A DNA stretch of 64,000 bases from NCBI RefSeq assembly GCF_016859285.1, contig NC_053413.1, positions 23,056,001 to 23,120,000 on the forward strand. Reading direction: 5' to 3'. Both the position numbers and the translations under genes were made by a program. Positions 10,534 to 25,500 of the stretch are shown in pieces. Below the pieces are notes generated by a model. It ran no database searches and had not been told where the DNA came from. It was given only the letters and a program-made list of their open reading frames with translations. The stretch is from Xiphias gladius. Taxonomy: Eukaryota; Chordata; Actinopteri; Istiophoriformes; Xiphiidae. How positions within the stretch are numbered: the first letter of the stretch is position 1; each line of letters begins with the position of its first letter.

Positions 10534-13500
10534 GTGAGTTTCTCTGTTACAGTAATTTACATGACAGTTGACACTGGCACTTTTTCATACAACCTTACTG
10601 TCTGCACTACCGTTATGAGCCCCCCCTGCTCTTGCAGAAAATAAACCCTTAACTTTGCTGGATGTTACTCAGAGTGGCTCGGATTAAAGGGTGAATTCCA
10701 AAACTGTGAAAAATATATGTATTATCTTAACAAAAAAAAAACAAAACCAAAATAAAGACTCTAATATTGCCAGAATTGTGTTGCCGTATGTCTGACACTA
10801 AATACTGAGTTAACCTCACTGTGTTTTCCTTTTCCGTAGAGCCACGGCTATTCCCACAATATGTCTGTGACGTTGGAAAGACTAGAGATAATGTTGCTGT
10901 AATGACACTATAATATTCCCCTGAGCGCCTGGAGTGAGGCCACAGTCACTCTGGGCTACTTTTAAGAATCTCACAGTGTATATTTGATATTTCTGTAGGC
11001 CCTGATATTCCCGTGTGGCCTCTGTACAGACCTGGTGTCCCCTCAGAAATGAAAAGAAAAAAAAAAAAAAAAAATCCTGTAGCTAAAAAAAGACCGCAGC
11101 GGTTGTCACTTATCTACAGGGACATGTATTAATGATGTTTCGTTAATACTTTACGGTTTACACTGTGTGGCCAAAAGTATCTGGACGCCCCTATTTCTAC
11201 CGGGCCATTTGTCAAGGGGCTGGTTTTCACGGTTTGGTTTGGGCCTCTCAGTTGCGGTGAAGTGAAATCTTAATGATTAAAGCATACAATGATATTTTAG
11301 ACCAGTGTTTCCAAAACCGGGCGGTCGGGACCTCACCGAGGGCTCATGAGATAAATTCAAGGGGGTCAGGAGATGATTAACAAGATCAGAGAGAAAGAAA
11401 GATCGATTTTTTTTTTTTTTTCAGATTTGCCTCAAAGATTTGCTTTTTACTTGTGAATTACAAGATATTTTGCCTCTCCCTGGCTCCAAGAAGTATTCAG
11501 ATAAAACAGTGCAAGAAAGAAGAAACAGCCTTAAATGGGACTGCGGGCCAAAAAAGTGTTGGTAACCATTGTTTAGACAGTAGTGTTGTTTCAACGTGTA
11601 TCACCACCGTGTGCAAGGCCAGGTCCATAAGGAAACGGTTTTCCCAGTTTGGTGTGAAAGAATTTGACTAACTTGCACAGAGCCCTGACCTAGGCCCCAT
11701 CGAACACATTTGGGATGAACTGGAGCGCTGACACGCGCCCAACATCAGCGCCGGACCTCACTACCGCTCTTGTGGCGGAGTGGGAGCAAATCCCTGCAGC
11801 CAGCTTCCAAAACCCTGTGGAAAGCCTTTTCACCACAAGAGTGGTTTCAGGCTTTCCGAGATGCTCAACAATCGCACACGGGGGATGGAAGGTTGGGGCG
11901 TCCATATACTTTCGGCCAAGTATTTTAGTCTGTTTTGTCGCTGCAGACGTGGAGAGAGAAGTGGCAGAACAGAATGTGGCTCAGTCACATTCTTACTTTT
12001 AGTGACCGTGAGTCACAACGCCTTGCCCAACCTGCGTCTTCCTGTTTTTGTGACTTATTCTGTTCATTCTGTGAGATGCTTGACCGCTTTATTTCCCTTC
12101 CTCAGTGCTGATTACGCTGTGGCAACGTCGCGCTGCTCCAATTAAAAGACCAAGTGCGAGCATTCGACTATTCTTTTTACCTGCAGCCACAGGTGTGATT
12201 AAGTTACTGCCATCCTGAATGAACAGGAAAAGCTTGACAAGCAGCTTTTTTTGACGTTCAGGTGAACTCGTGTTTGTCTAACAGTGTGTGGAGTGTGTAT
12301 TTAACTCGTTCTTTCAATTTGATCTTTATCTCTCTTGACTTACACTCTTACCTCTGTCTTCATTTCTCTTTGCCTTCCTCTAAAGTCAGTCTCACTCTGT
12401 GTCTACCTCTGTTTCTTCCCTTTCTCTCCAGTCATCGGCGTGAATGATCAAAGTGCACAAGACTTAACTCTGTCTCCTTTTCTCTGCACTCCACAATTAG
12501 GTCACCGACACTGTAGTTCTTTGTAGCCCAAATTTAAACTCTCTGTGTTTGTGAAGAGATCTGTTCCTCTCTGTGTCACCGTTTAGTTGATGTGTCCTTG
12601 CACCGACTGTGTGGGATTTTATCTGTGGGAGCCTGTGTCTCACATCAGCTTCTTTGTAATCATTAATAAAGCTCATGAATCAGTAACCAAAGAGAGAAAA
12701 AGGAAAGAAAATGTGTTTTCCTCAGAAATCAGAGGGCAAATATTTGGTTTTTCCTGTTTGCGTTGTTGATGAGTTGCTCTCTCACACCCTCGTCACTCAC
12801 ATTTCTGTTAGTGTCCCACGCTTAGATGTAGACTTTTAACCAGGTGTGATAACAGCACAGTCAGTCTTAGTCATTAGTCGGCACTGATGAATAGTCATTT
12901 AGATAGCCGTGATAGTAGAACACCTCAGACATATGAGTCTACAAGGCCAGTTGCCCTCTCTTTGTAAAGGAGCTTTAAAAAGCTATTATTTTGGTTGTAA
13001 TATTCCATATTCTATTAAATACCTTTTTAATTTTTTTTTTTCAGTTTTCTACCAAAAATAGACAAAAATTCAGTGCCGTTGTTCAGAATTTTGTGCCTGT
13101 CCGTGTGAAGGAATACGTTAAATTTCTGAGCCCTGTTAGCACTGAGCTCATTAAATACACAATGTTTTGGTTATCAGATTCACAATCTTTACAGCATCTT
13201 TACCTTAGTGCCACAGGGTGCAACAACTAATCAGGAGAGAAAACGAATCTCAAACGCTGGAGACAGCTGGTTTGGTTTTGGTTTTACTCCGTCATAAAAC
13301 AACCTACACATACACACATTTGTCCAAATATTCACCATAAAACAAACAATTAGACAGAGTCAGACAAACATGAAATGCAGAAACACAAAATACAAAATGA
13401 AATGCATTTGACAAACAGCATTTGACACATAGTTATGCATAAAATTAAAGCATGACAGAATAAAAAACAATGACAGTTAAAATAAACTTCATTTCACTTC

Positions 13501-16500
13501 ACTTCATAAAATTACTGTCAGTAATTGATTAAAAAAAACATCCTTGACTTAGACAAAAACCATATGCCAATACAACAAGATTCATCAAATACTGATGAAA
13601 ATGGGAAAAGGTTTTTATTTCAGAAAAGATTTGATGGAGAATGAAAAATAACGTAAGTTCAAACAGGAGATAAGAGAGGCAGATAAGACAATAATCATTT
13701 CAAGACTCATCCAAACTAGAAATATCCTCAAAAAAAACAAATCATACACAAACTTTTTATGTTTCAGAAGTCTGCTGATGAAAACAATGAGACAGAATGT
13801 GTTCTGTTAAGGAGTCTAATGATACACAAACTATCCAAGCCTCTGAAACAGCACCTAAACCATAATGTTAACACTGAAACCCCTTCAGTGTATCATAGCC
13901 GCTCTTTCCCAGCAAACCGGTTGACAAACAGGAAAAAATTTCTGCTTTTAAAGAAGGAATTAACTCGCATAAAAGCACTATTGTTCAAGTTTTTAGCAAT
14001 GTGGCCTCACGGCATGAAGATCCTGCGTTCAGACCCGCCCCCTGCCTTACTTTGGCATGTTCGTGTTTTCTTCGTGTCTGCATGTCAACAGACAAGCAGG
14101 TTTTGCGAACAGTCCAATGCCCGTAGGTGTGACTGCGACTTTGAATGTGTTCGTCTGTCTGTATACAAACCCTGTATGGGGTATACCCTAGTTCTCAGCC
14201 AGTACTTTATGGGATAACGCCACAGTTGTCCTAGGAATCACATATGTACATGTGTCTAAAATAACCTGGAAGTAAACAGCATCATACTGTAGCGCTGTAG
14301 AGGGGGGAAAAAGAATTAGGGGCTGCAATTAAAAATTATTCTTGCTTTGGCTTCGTCAATTAATCTTTTAGTCTGTGAACTGTCAGAAATATAGTGGGAA
14401 GTAGTCATCACAAGTTCTTAGAGCCTGGTGTGATGTCTTCGCATGGCCTCTTTTATCCGACCAGCAGTCCAAAACCAAAAGGTATTCAGTTGGTAATGAT
14501 ATAAAAAAAGAGAAAAAGCAGCAAATCTTCACATTTAAGAAGCTGGAACACGTAAATGTTTGGTGCTTTAAGATGCTCTGGCAGCATGGCTCTGGGCGTG
14601 TCAGCGACGGTCAGTCGGTCTGTCCACCATTTGGTCCAAGCTGGAGTATCTCAACTATTATCATTGGATGGATTGCAGTGACGCTCATGGCCCCCTAGAG
14701 GACGAACCCCCTGATCCTACTGACTTTTCCCCCTCGCGTCACCCTGAGGTTGACACCGGTGGGTTAGAGGGAAACGTCCCAACAACTGTTAGATGGATTG
14801 CCATGGCATTCAGTACAGGCGTTCATCTCCACTTCGGGATGAATGAAGGGGACACGGCGACGTGGTGCCCGGCAGGGTCGGCGACTCATGCGACCTCCGA
14901 CCACTGACAAGTGTCGCTGATCTCAACAGAGGATAAATACCCGGAACTCCCCACTAGTCAGGCAGAACTGAAGAAGCCTTTCTGGTGAGAGGCGAAAGGT
15001 CTCCACGAACCTCAAGCGAGTCCAGTCGCCTTCGCGTAGCACTTAGAGAATACCATGACCTGGATGACTGAGAGTCTTCACAGACTTCGGGATGAACTGT
15101 AATAACTTTCGATATCGTCTGACCGTTCATCTAGCGCCATCATCGGGTCAAAATTTTAATTTGTAAAATACAGTTGATGACCTGCAAAACTAATGATACT
15201 ACCAGGCCCCAGTCACTGCACGTTTGAAGGCCGTACATACTGCATAAGCAGCAGGCTATCCCCTGAACGAGGACTGTGATTTAATACGTTTTTGGATCAG
15301 TTTTTCGGTCAATCGTTTGGTCCGTGAAATGTCAAAAATAATGGTGATCACCACAGGCCAAAGCTTTTAACTTTAGATTTTTTTTTCTTACTTGTCGTGC
15401 AGCCAAAGAAAACCTACGATATAGTGATTCATAACCAGCAAGTGTTTGGCGTTCTATTTGAAAACTGACTAGAAATTAATTGTCGTCACTCGGTTCTTTT
15501 CCTGACAGCAGGCCCTTTCAGTTGTTTCAACGCTACACAGCACGCTTCACATACCTCTGTCACCCACCATTAAATCTCTCAACCTTTTCCCTGACGAGAT
15601 TCCCTCCCTTTCTGTCCCTCCTCAGCGGTGTGCGTGCAGAGCGACTTTGTGGAGCCTCCTCAACCCGACACCTCCCTGCGCTTCCTGGCCGAGAGCGAGA
15701 CCAGGCTTCCCTGTCGCTACCAGGCGGAGGAGGGGGAGAAGGTGGTGCAGGTCACCTGGCACAAGGAGCTCGCGGACGGCAGCAAGGACCAGATCATCAC
15801 GGCCCACTTCAGGGACGGCCACACGGGTAGGTCGCAGGAGCTCCCGTGGAGATAGTCCCAGACTTCTAAGGAAGCGAAGCACGATGGAGGATCTGTAGTG
15901 ACCGAGACGAGCGAGGGGCTGGATATTTTAGAACTAGTTAACGCGCGCAGGTGTTCATTTTGTGTTCATTTTGTCACAGCTCTTACCATAGTTACGGTCA
16001 CTGCACCGTGTGGACATGATATGTAGTGCAAGCATTCGTTCCCATGAGCCCCATCACCCTGTCACCCTGTCACAACCTCATGACCAATGAATAATACAGT
16101 GTTCTACCACTGAAATACTGCTACATTGACTGATATCTTCTTTAAGTACAAGTACTCCTTTAAATATACTTTAGCAAAAGTAAAAAGTATCTTATTTAAC
16201 AATGTTTGGTTGATTGCTGTTTATTTTACTGACTTACATTTTACTGCCAATGACCAATAGCAGCTTAAATAGTATTAAAAAATAACAAGTCATACAGCAG
16301 CCATTCTGTCTATAATGACAGATCCACTTTGGCTTCTGTTACAGTAAATAGTCTGGAGATAAACCAGAGTGTTTCGTTGATTCCTTTTTACAGATTTGTT
16401 TACCTGAAGGTAAATTCACTTAAAGGTATGTGTACTGTGGGTGGGCTGGTTTATCAATGAATGTCTTTCAGACATGGGCCTGGCCTATCTTTATTTCCTT

Positions 16501-19500
16501 CTTATTTATTATTCAAAACAAATAAAAGACGTATCTTCCTTGACAACAACCTTAACCATTTCTCTTGGATTGCAGTATAGATTCTCAAGGCGAAAAAGAA
16601 GGAAAGATATAAATAAATGAGAGAAAATAAGACAAAACGATTGTTATTGCCGTCTGAGTAAATTGGCTGCAGCAGATATTGAGTGCTTTAACTACGGTGA
16701 GGTTTGAAGTGAGATCATACCAGGAGACTGCATTGTGCATCTGGATTATTTGTCTGCAGGGTGGGGTTTTGACATCATGGGGATAAATGCGGGTTTATTT
16801 TGCCAATGTGTAATGATTTATTTTCCTTTCTCACAGTTAATGCTTTTAACCTAAATGAAAAGAAATCGTCAGAGTATACATTTTTTTTTTTGTCTGTTTG
16901 AGCTTTGTAAAGGATGAGGGACATATATCTGGCCTGAAGTCTTTGTTTTCTGCTCTCAGAGTTTGGGCGCTACTCTGGTCGGGTGAGGTTCGAGAGCAGC
17001 AGCCCCACGGAGAACTCAGCTCTGCTCATCCCCAGCACAGAGGAGTCGGACGAGGGCAGCTACACCTGCCACATCTCCACCTTCCCGAATGGAAACTTTG
17101 AGAGGCACATCAAACTCACCGTCTGGAGTAAGACTCATCATCCTTCTCTCTCTCTCTTCTCTCTTCTCTTCCACACCTTCCTAATCCTATCAGAGCTGCT
17201 GTAATGATATTTAAACCACTATCATCTTCATAGGAGAAGTAGAGCCGCCAACCTGGGGAATTCAGCAAGTTTGCCAACGTGGCCACTAACATCATAGTGG
17301 GTTGAAAAGAAAAAAGAGAATATATTTTGCAACAGTTTATTTTCATTACTTATTATTTTTTTTGAGTAACTGCTCAATGCCAAGAGAAAAATACAAACAA
17401 AAAAAAAAGCAAGTTTGATATGGCACCAAAAAAGCAAAAATACTGTTTGCCCCACAATCTGTCTTTACCAAAAATAAATGATTTTCTTTACTGCAGAAGG
17501 CAGGTTTTTGATACAGCAGTTAGATAGTAGCTCCGCTGTCAAAACAATGGCAAGCTGATTAAGTGCCCAGGCAAAGTGCAGAGGGTGTTTTTAATATAAA
17601 AGATACACGGGTTTGAAATAGCAGGTCTGAATGAATTTTATTTATATATATCAGTATCGCAGATTTTCCTCAAAGGGCTTTACAGCATCTATCCTAAGTC
17701 TCCTCGATTCATATAAAGAAAAACCCCTTAACAGGGAAAAAATGGACAAACCTCAGGAGGAGCAATAGAGGAGGACTGCAATAGATGTTGTATATACAGA
17801 GTAAGCAGAAATAACAGTAAAATTACAATATGGAGAGACAGAATGACAATATTAGGTAAATAAAGTGCAAAGATGTGAAGAATATGGTTTACAGACGATA
17901 TCAAGCAACTTCCAGTGCCGACAAGCACTAATGGGATCTGGAATTTCCAGGTAGTCTTCACCCTGGAGAAGGTATCCAGAAACTAATGTGTCTTAAGGTG
18001 TCAAGAAAACACTTCGATCCAGATTCAAACTCAAAATATGAAGTTAGTTGGAAACGACTACCATTAAAGGTACCTGGTGGAATTTTTGGCCACTGGTAAC
18101 GCTGTGGAGCAATGTTTTTATGAGTGGGTCCACGTTTTGTTTGTCATGCATACGCACACGGGTAACGCAGTGCATATTACTGCCAGTGATTTCATATGCA
18201 GTTTGGGGTAGTATGCTAATAAATGCAGCAGTGAGCCAGAAAGGGCAGAAGACAGCTAGCAAGTAAACAGGGATGTAAAAAAAAATAAAATCATGCAGGT
18301 TCCAAACTTGCAAACTGGGTTTACAGGTATTTTACGAGGAAAGAAGTAGATTCAACGCCTTTCTTAGATCTCAAGGATGAACACAATTTGTTTTGGTAGG
18401 AACTGAATGTAAACAGAAAACCCCACAGAGCAGACCTGAAAGGATTACAGTGTGAAACGATTTTCAGTGGAAGCAGCCATAGGAATGCAGCTTTTGAATG
18501 GACCCTCCCAGAAGTAAAACCTGTAGTGATGATATCTGCTCTCTATGACTTTCTCATTTAGCTTCCAGCCATCGGCAATGACGACTGTCATTAGCTTGTC
18601 CCAACACGCCACATATCAGACAAACCAACAGAAATATACAGACTGGTAACTGACAACCCCCAGCAATAAAATCCCTCGACTCTTTAAACGACAAACATTG
18701 AATCACCGGATGTTTCATAGGCAATAATTGGCCATTTTGGACCATTTTGTGAGCAACCGTGATCTGTTTTTATGTTGCTCGCTGCGTGAGTCAGCAGGGC
18801 GCAGGGAAAGGAGTCGGTCACCTCGCTGAGAAGCAGGAGGTGTGCAGCCTGTCGCTGGCTCAGTCACCACTGTGCCACCTCATCCAGCGATAGATAGTGA
18901 ATTAACAGACATTTGTTTAAATGAGAATCTTAGACGTTGCCACTTTAAAATCACATTTAGTTTTATTGGTAGATCATGTTGTCTTAGTACACTGTCCTTT
19001 ACTACCTTATCTTTTCATTGATGGTGCCTTTTTGAGACTATGATAACTGCAAATCAAACTACAGGTAAAATTATTTTAATAATTGAAAGTGACCCAGGTG
19101 GATGCGCTTCTCTCACAAGGATTATGGACAGTTAGAGGACACTTTTTAGAGAGATTTTGGCGAGTAAATCAAACTTAAGCTGATTTTGGAACGTGAGGGG
19201 AACGCCTTATCTGGTTTAAGATTTTTCTTCACATTCTTCTGCACAGAGGAGTGAAAACTCACTCATGCCCAGAGAGGAGATTTGGTATCCAAACTCCTCT
19301 TTCGGCCACTTCATAGATTTCTTTGCGATTTGTATGGACGGGGGCTTATTCGCTGAGCCGCTGTGGGCTGCAGGAGAGCCCTTCCCAGAGATCGCCTGTC
19401 AATGAAACCCTACCGGGCGGTAAAGTGATGTCATGTTTTTTTGGGGTTTCTGTTTTTAAAGTTTAAGTTTCCGAAGGTGGTGCCCTTTCCTTTGTCTCTT

Positions 19501-22500
19501 AATCCATAATAGCTATTGTTGCTAATCACAACTACCTGTTTTGTCTTCCGTGTTAATAATGCAAACACCACTGGAAAGACTTAGCAAGCACTGAGTGTTG
19601 ACAACAGTAGAGGTTGCCATGACCGCGGTGTGAACCACAATGGTGTCAAACCTGTTGGTGACAGAGAAAAAAACAAAACCAGATATGTATTTATTGGAAA
19701 CTATCACAGTTGACATTTGCACAAATGGTTTTGCAAAACAATCGTTGCACTATTATGATGATGTGAGAAATGCAATATATCCCTTAATATCCCTTTTAGA
19801 AGTTGTCAGTTTAACTGTTTCCATCAGTTATCTGGGCATTCAGGGTTAGATCCTGGCGGTGCCAAGTTTTCTCTATGTCCTTTCTGTGTGTTTCAGGATG
19901 TTTTAGGTCTTTCAAATCTTTTTTTTTCGTAACCATATTCTTACCTGATACTTTGACATGCTCTGACATACATTCACTACTCAATCATACGAAAACATTT
20001 TGTGAAATCCTGGTTTTAATGGTTCTAGTTAGTCACTTTAGATAATTCTAGCTAAAGACAAATTAGCTTTGAGCAAGCTTTTCAAAGTAGAAATTTAATC
20101 CAGGGTAGTTAGAGCATAGATATTTTAGGGAATGCGCATTACATAAGTGTTCAGATCATAATTTTTAATAGTTTGTCAGAAATGAGAAACCTCCGTAAGA
20201 TTGGGACAATGCACAATATGAAAATGTAAGACAATACACAATGATACAAAACTGTTATATCACAACATTAAAAAAAAATCTTCAATTTAAAAAGAGGAGA
20301 AAAAATATAGTAGAAAATAATAACACAATAGACATTTTGTTATCACTTTCATTTTTAGTAGGTAACGCAAAAACACACATTTTGTTTTAGTGACTCAAAT
20401 AGAGCATCATGCAGTATATTGATGGTTTAGAGATGTTCTATACTAATAAATCCAAAATGGGTACAGAATCAGAAACAAGACATTTTGATCCATAGGAGAA
20501 AGAACAAGCTGTAAGTCTCCAATGCTTCAAAGCACCTAAAATCCTGAACTCACCCGGTTCCCTCTTGTCCGTTAGTTTTGCCCATCTCCTCCCTGGAGCC
20601 TGTGACCCTGGTGGAGGGCCAGTCGTTCCGTGTGGCCGCCGCCTGCCGAGCTGTGGGTCGCCCGCTTCCCCGTCTCTCCTGGGACACCGACCTGCCAGGC
20701 CAGTCCCAGAACCGCACCAGCGAGGGTGGGTCCGTGTCCAGCCACTACTCCCTTCACCCCTTGCGTAGCATGAACGGGAAAAAGCTGGACTGTCTGGTGT
20801 GGCATCCTGGCCTGGAGGGGCCGCGCAGGATCTCAAACCGCCTGGTGGTTCACTGTGAGTACAGCTGCCGATGATGATGATTCTGTTGGACTGGTTTAAG
20901 GCCAAAGAGAGACCAACAATGAAGATGTAGTAAACCAAATTAGAGTTTTAGTTATAAATGTATGTTTTCTCGGAGGAGGTGGTGCATAAATAATGTTGCC
21001 GGTTAGAAAGAACTGGCGTTTTTAACAGCAGACACGTGTCCTAATTCCAGGCTAAGTCATTGTATACAGTATGTACTATACTAAAGTCACAGTATACTGC
21101 TTTGTAGGTTAAATACAAGAAAACGATATACTCTTACATTTTGTACTAACATAGCAAATACGCAGTACACCTGCATCAATCAAACTGTGACTTTGGAATG
21201 TCGCCGTCAATTAAACTTGACAGAAGAGAAAGCAAAATGTTTTTCTAAAATTGAATTACTTCCTTGAGCTGTCTCACCACCGTCTGCAGTTTCAGATGTA
21301 TTGTTTGAAGCTGGGACTAGCTTGTGTCCATCAGTGCAGCCTAATCCATCTTTTTATAGTATGCATACTGTCAAATATGTAGACAAACTATATGCTCAAC
21401 TCCTGTGTGGAGCTGGGACATTACTTAATAAAATAGCCAATTTTGAGATACCATTCAAATTCCCTCCATGTTTGGCTTTTTAGTACTCTATGTCCGGTTT
21501 TGAATGTTTCCTCTTGTCATCTGAAATTCTAATATTAAATCCCAGTTACCTTTTAATTTGCAGCTGGGACATCATTTGACTCTCAGAGCAGGAAAAGCAC
21601 AAGTACAACTAATAGCAGTAATGACTGGGTTTCATTTAGGCGTGTCGGCGAGGTATTCATGCCAGTGAGCTGACATGTACATTGGTCGTGCCCTGAACAG
21701 AAAAACACCTAAATGGAGTGAAAGTATCATTAATATTATTAGCTACATCTGTGCTTTGTCTGCGGGGATGGCAAAATGTCTGCAGTTTAAAAGAAAAAAG
21801 AAATAAAAAAGGGCCTTTTCAGCTCAAAATGTGGAAAAGCACAAAGGACAATAATGTTTTCAGTCAGAATTTTTGTCACTTTTCCATTGTGAACACACTT
21901 CGTACTCAAAACCAGCTTAAAATCAGTATTAAGTGAGGAAGTAGGACACAGTATACTGTATGTCCAGTTCAGCCTTCTCCACTGGGCCGACTTTTTAGCT
22001 CTTCCCACTGATAGTAAATTCAACCAATGAGATGTGTTTTCTCTCCAGATATCCTGCGAGTGATGTTTGTACAGCTCAACCTCCTGTCCGCGAAAATAAA
22101 TGGGTGACAGCAGACTAAACATTAGACAATATTGGCAGGTTGGATCCCTTGCTAAGAAGGTGTTTGAGTAATACACCTTCCTCTTGTATAAGTGCTGGTG
22201 CAGTCGGGGTGAAGTCACATTCAAGTTTGACAGTTTTAACAGTTGCTCTTTGTCCTATATACTGGACAGTTCACAGAGGTCTAGAAGTGTGGACTTGTGT
22301 CCCATGACTTGGAGTTGAGCCACGAATTTGGTGACTTTAGACTTACTTTGACTTCCAACTTAACTTTTCAATGACTCCTGATTTCAAGCTTTTTAACTCG
22401 GAATTGTCTGATATCCCAAGTTCCAAGATTAAAATTTACGTTATTAAAATGTGTCCAGCAAATTAACTTTTCATTATCCTGACTACTAATATACTTGGAG

Positions 22501-25500
22501 TCAGTCAGATAGCAGCCGGTCACATTTTGCAAGCAGGAGGGAAAGTTGCATTTGTCAGTGGAAACCAGCAGATTGACATCATGATACCTCAGATTGTCAC
22601 ATTCAGAATTAAAGACTGTTGTCATCAGCAAGATGCGTTCAGCTCAGGAATGACACGTAGTTGCGACCATGTCACTGCAATGACATACTGTACCAAAAGC
22701 ACACCTGATAAGTTTTGCGTTTCAATGTTCAGAGTTTATGCGGAAGTAATAAATACACATTTAAAAAGGCACAAATTATTCCTGCAAGTTTTATATACTG
22801 ACTGATACTGTTGTTAAAACGATATTAAATTTGGTGCATAAAAACTTGTTTAGGACTCGAAACACAAACAAAAGGAAGTGGTCTTGGGACTTCTTAGCCA
22901 CGATATGAGACTTTGTGACTTGCAGAACAAAGACTTTGACCCGGTCATACGAGGTTTTCTCTTTGCTCCACCATGCAGTATATGGGTGAAGATTTTGTGC
23001 TGCTGCATGCTTATGTCCGTGTTTCTGTGTCAGACCCCCCAGACGCCACCATCTCCACTGCTTCAGGAGACCCGTACGTGGGTTTGGAGAAAGCTGAGCT
23101 GGTGTGCGAGAGCGGAGGATACCCCAAACCTCAGAACATCACCTGGACATGGTACCGTCATCAGCCTGTCTGCTGCTCATACAATACATACAGTTGTCCA
23201 TGGCTTAACTCTGTCTGGCTGCCAGCAAGACTGCGACAATTACATGTTTATTCACCCCCACTGTAACACTATCGTTGCTGTTAAATTGCTCTTTACATGG
23301 CACTGGAATGTGACTGAAAAAAAACACAGAGGCCAGCGTTAACAGGCATACGCGAGGACTGCACACCTGTGAACAACAAAGACGTGTGCTCGAATCGAAA
23401 GGAGGGCGCCTTTCTCTTGGCTCAGTTCACCGCGGAATAAAAGCTACGGTTTCATGTTGCGCAATTTATAAAAAGGGGGAAGGAGATATTTTCACACGAG
23501 GGAGGGAGTGAGCTACACGAGGAAGAGCAGGAGACACATGCTAAGCGCTTAATCATAGTGCCATGCTTTAAATATCACTGTAATGCCTGGTAAAACACAG
23601 GGTCTGTACTTTAATTAGAGACACTGCACCAGCCATTACAGCTACCACTGTACACACAATGATCGAATGTTGTGTGCTGAGTGAAGAATATTTCAGCCAT
23701 GGGACAGTCTTGAAATATTAAGATTATTCTGGATTATACCTTTTCAGCCCCACAGACCTTTCGGCGCATCCATAGATAGAAACCCATTGTTCAGACTCAG
23801 AGAGGCTTGTTGTAAATTTTAGTGGTTCAGCATTTTGGGGCATGCGCATGATCGCTTTCTTGCTGAGACTTAGATGAGACGCCACTCTCAAGTCTGTACC
23901 ATTTATATATTGCGCATGAAAAAAAAAAACCAAAAAAAACCCCACCTACTTGCACCTCTGAATCTAACAAAATAACACAGTACATCTCTTTTGTTAAATC
24001 TGCGTATAAACTGAAGTGTAGAAAATGTATCGATCCTCTCATCCAACTCTTGGCGAGTCAGCAACGAGGGCTTTTCCCCAAAATGTCAGTCTGTTCCTTT
24101 TGAGATCCCAAAGTTGTAAACAGACAGCAAATATGCCATAGTGTTACAAGGACACCGTGTTTAAAATGATGCACACGTGTCATCTGAATTTTTCTTTTAC
24201 TATTATAGAATAGCCCTAAAAAATAGTGTGTGGTACATATTCTAAACAGAAGGTCTACATACATAGCTACCCCCACAGCTTTCTATTCTTGTTATTATAA
24301 TAATTAACACAGACTTGTGCCCCCAAGGTCGAGAGTGAAGCTCCATGGTCAATTAAAATAGAGTGTTTTGGATGTTAGTATGTTAATATAAGTTTGAATC
24401 TCAATTCTCTTGAGTTTTACTGAGCAAAACTGAACTGAAAAGCACTGGAACAGAACAGCCAATGTGTTGTCACACATTGCAAAAGAAATATTTTACTCAA
24501 CTTTAAACCTACTCACGGGGAAATTTAAAGGGAAGATTGCAAACATTAAAGCAATAGTTTGACATTTAGAGAAATGCACTTATTTGCTTACTTGCCAAGA
24601 GTTAGATGAGAAGATGGACACCACTCTCATATCTGTCCATCCAATATGAAGCTACAGCCGGCACCTCTAAAGCTCATTAAAATGCCAAATTAGGTTGTTT
24701 CTTTATTCTGTCCAAAACCAAAGTGTTTTTGGAAAAACAACAGGTTGCAGTTTAGTTTTACACTCCTTTTTATTTCAGCAGGAAAGTGAACAGATTGCAG
24801 TCTTTTTGGCTGCTAAAGTAGGATCACTCACTTTATCTGTGTCGGATGCAATCTCCCCCTGCGACCCTTGTATAAAAGGTTGGTTAGAGAAGCTAGGTGG
24901 GGTTTTGAGAAAAAGAAATCTGAGCTGGCTCCAGTTCCAGGGGTAGAGCAGCAGCTAAATAGGTGCTGCAGCACAGTGAAACCAGGGGCAACATGACCCC
25001 TCTCAGTGGACCTGATCAGAAACTGGCTCCCCATTATGTGGCCTGTGATGTCTTCAGCTGCACAGTGCGGGACTCCGTAGCTGGACTTGCTTAAATCCTC
25101 CAAAACAAGTATTTATTTGGTCTGTTCAGATCAATGGGCGCCAGTTGTAAGCCCAGCAGGTTTTGGTTCAGGTGCATGCAAATTGGTGGTTACACTGTGC
25201 GGCCACCCTGATCCTGTGTAGTAGTTATTCATCTGAATCACTTCCGTAATGCAAACCAGTTGTTGCGTTAGGTGCTCATTGCTTAAGAGCAGATGTCATT
25301 AGATATTTGTGTGTGTGTCCTGCCCTCAGCATGAATACTTTCCACTGGAATGCAGGTTGAACTTTATTCATTTGATTTCCCCAGTGATCATAATGAGTCA
25401 CAGCTATTGTTTTCAAGAAGGGAGTCACAGGTTTCTGTGTGGTTTATCTCTGGGACACATCTCCGCAAAGTGATTGTGACACTTTCCTCTGGTTATCCGC

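Larger units (their letters stand above)
10534..15625 (+). other. Nectin-4 intron 1
   Basis: This 5.1 kb intron carries most of the recognisable mobile DNA in the left half: the nested Tc1-like/hAT-like element, two family 1 copies, and a teleost repeat with a retroposed insert. From about 12.0 to 13.8 kb I see only AT-rich sequence without a recognisable feature. Confidence 0.6.
15827..20575 (+). other. Nectin-4 introns 2 and 3 (apart from exon 3)
   Basis: AT-rich sequence. A dispersed repeat is recognised at 17630-17920; otherwise nothing beyond exon 3 at 16960-17127. Confidence 0.5.

Noticed and set aside
11715..12145. Frames of 95 and 121 codons as genes
   Set aside because: They are pieces of a broken Tc1-like transposase continuing into the flank.
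20438..20938. 166-codon frame on the minus strand
   Set aside because: It is the antisense shadow of nectin-4 exon 4.
21055..21970. Possible DNA transposon bounded by TATACAGTATG-like words
   Set aside because: The words at 21061 and 21945 are only loosely inverted and no internal hallmark or target duplication was found.
22878..23342. 154-codon forward frame over nectin-4 exon 5
   Set aside because: Different phase from the Ig-encoding frame; shadow of the exon with intron ends.
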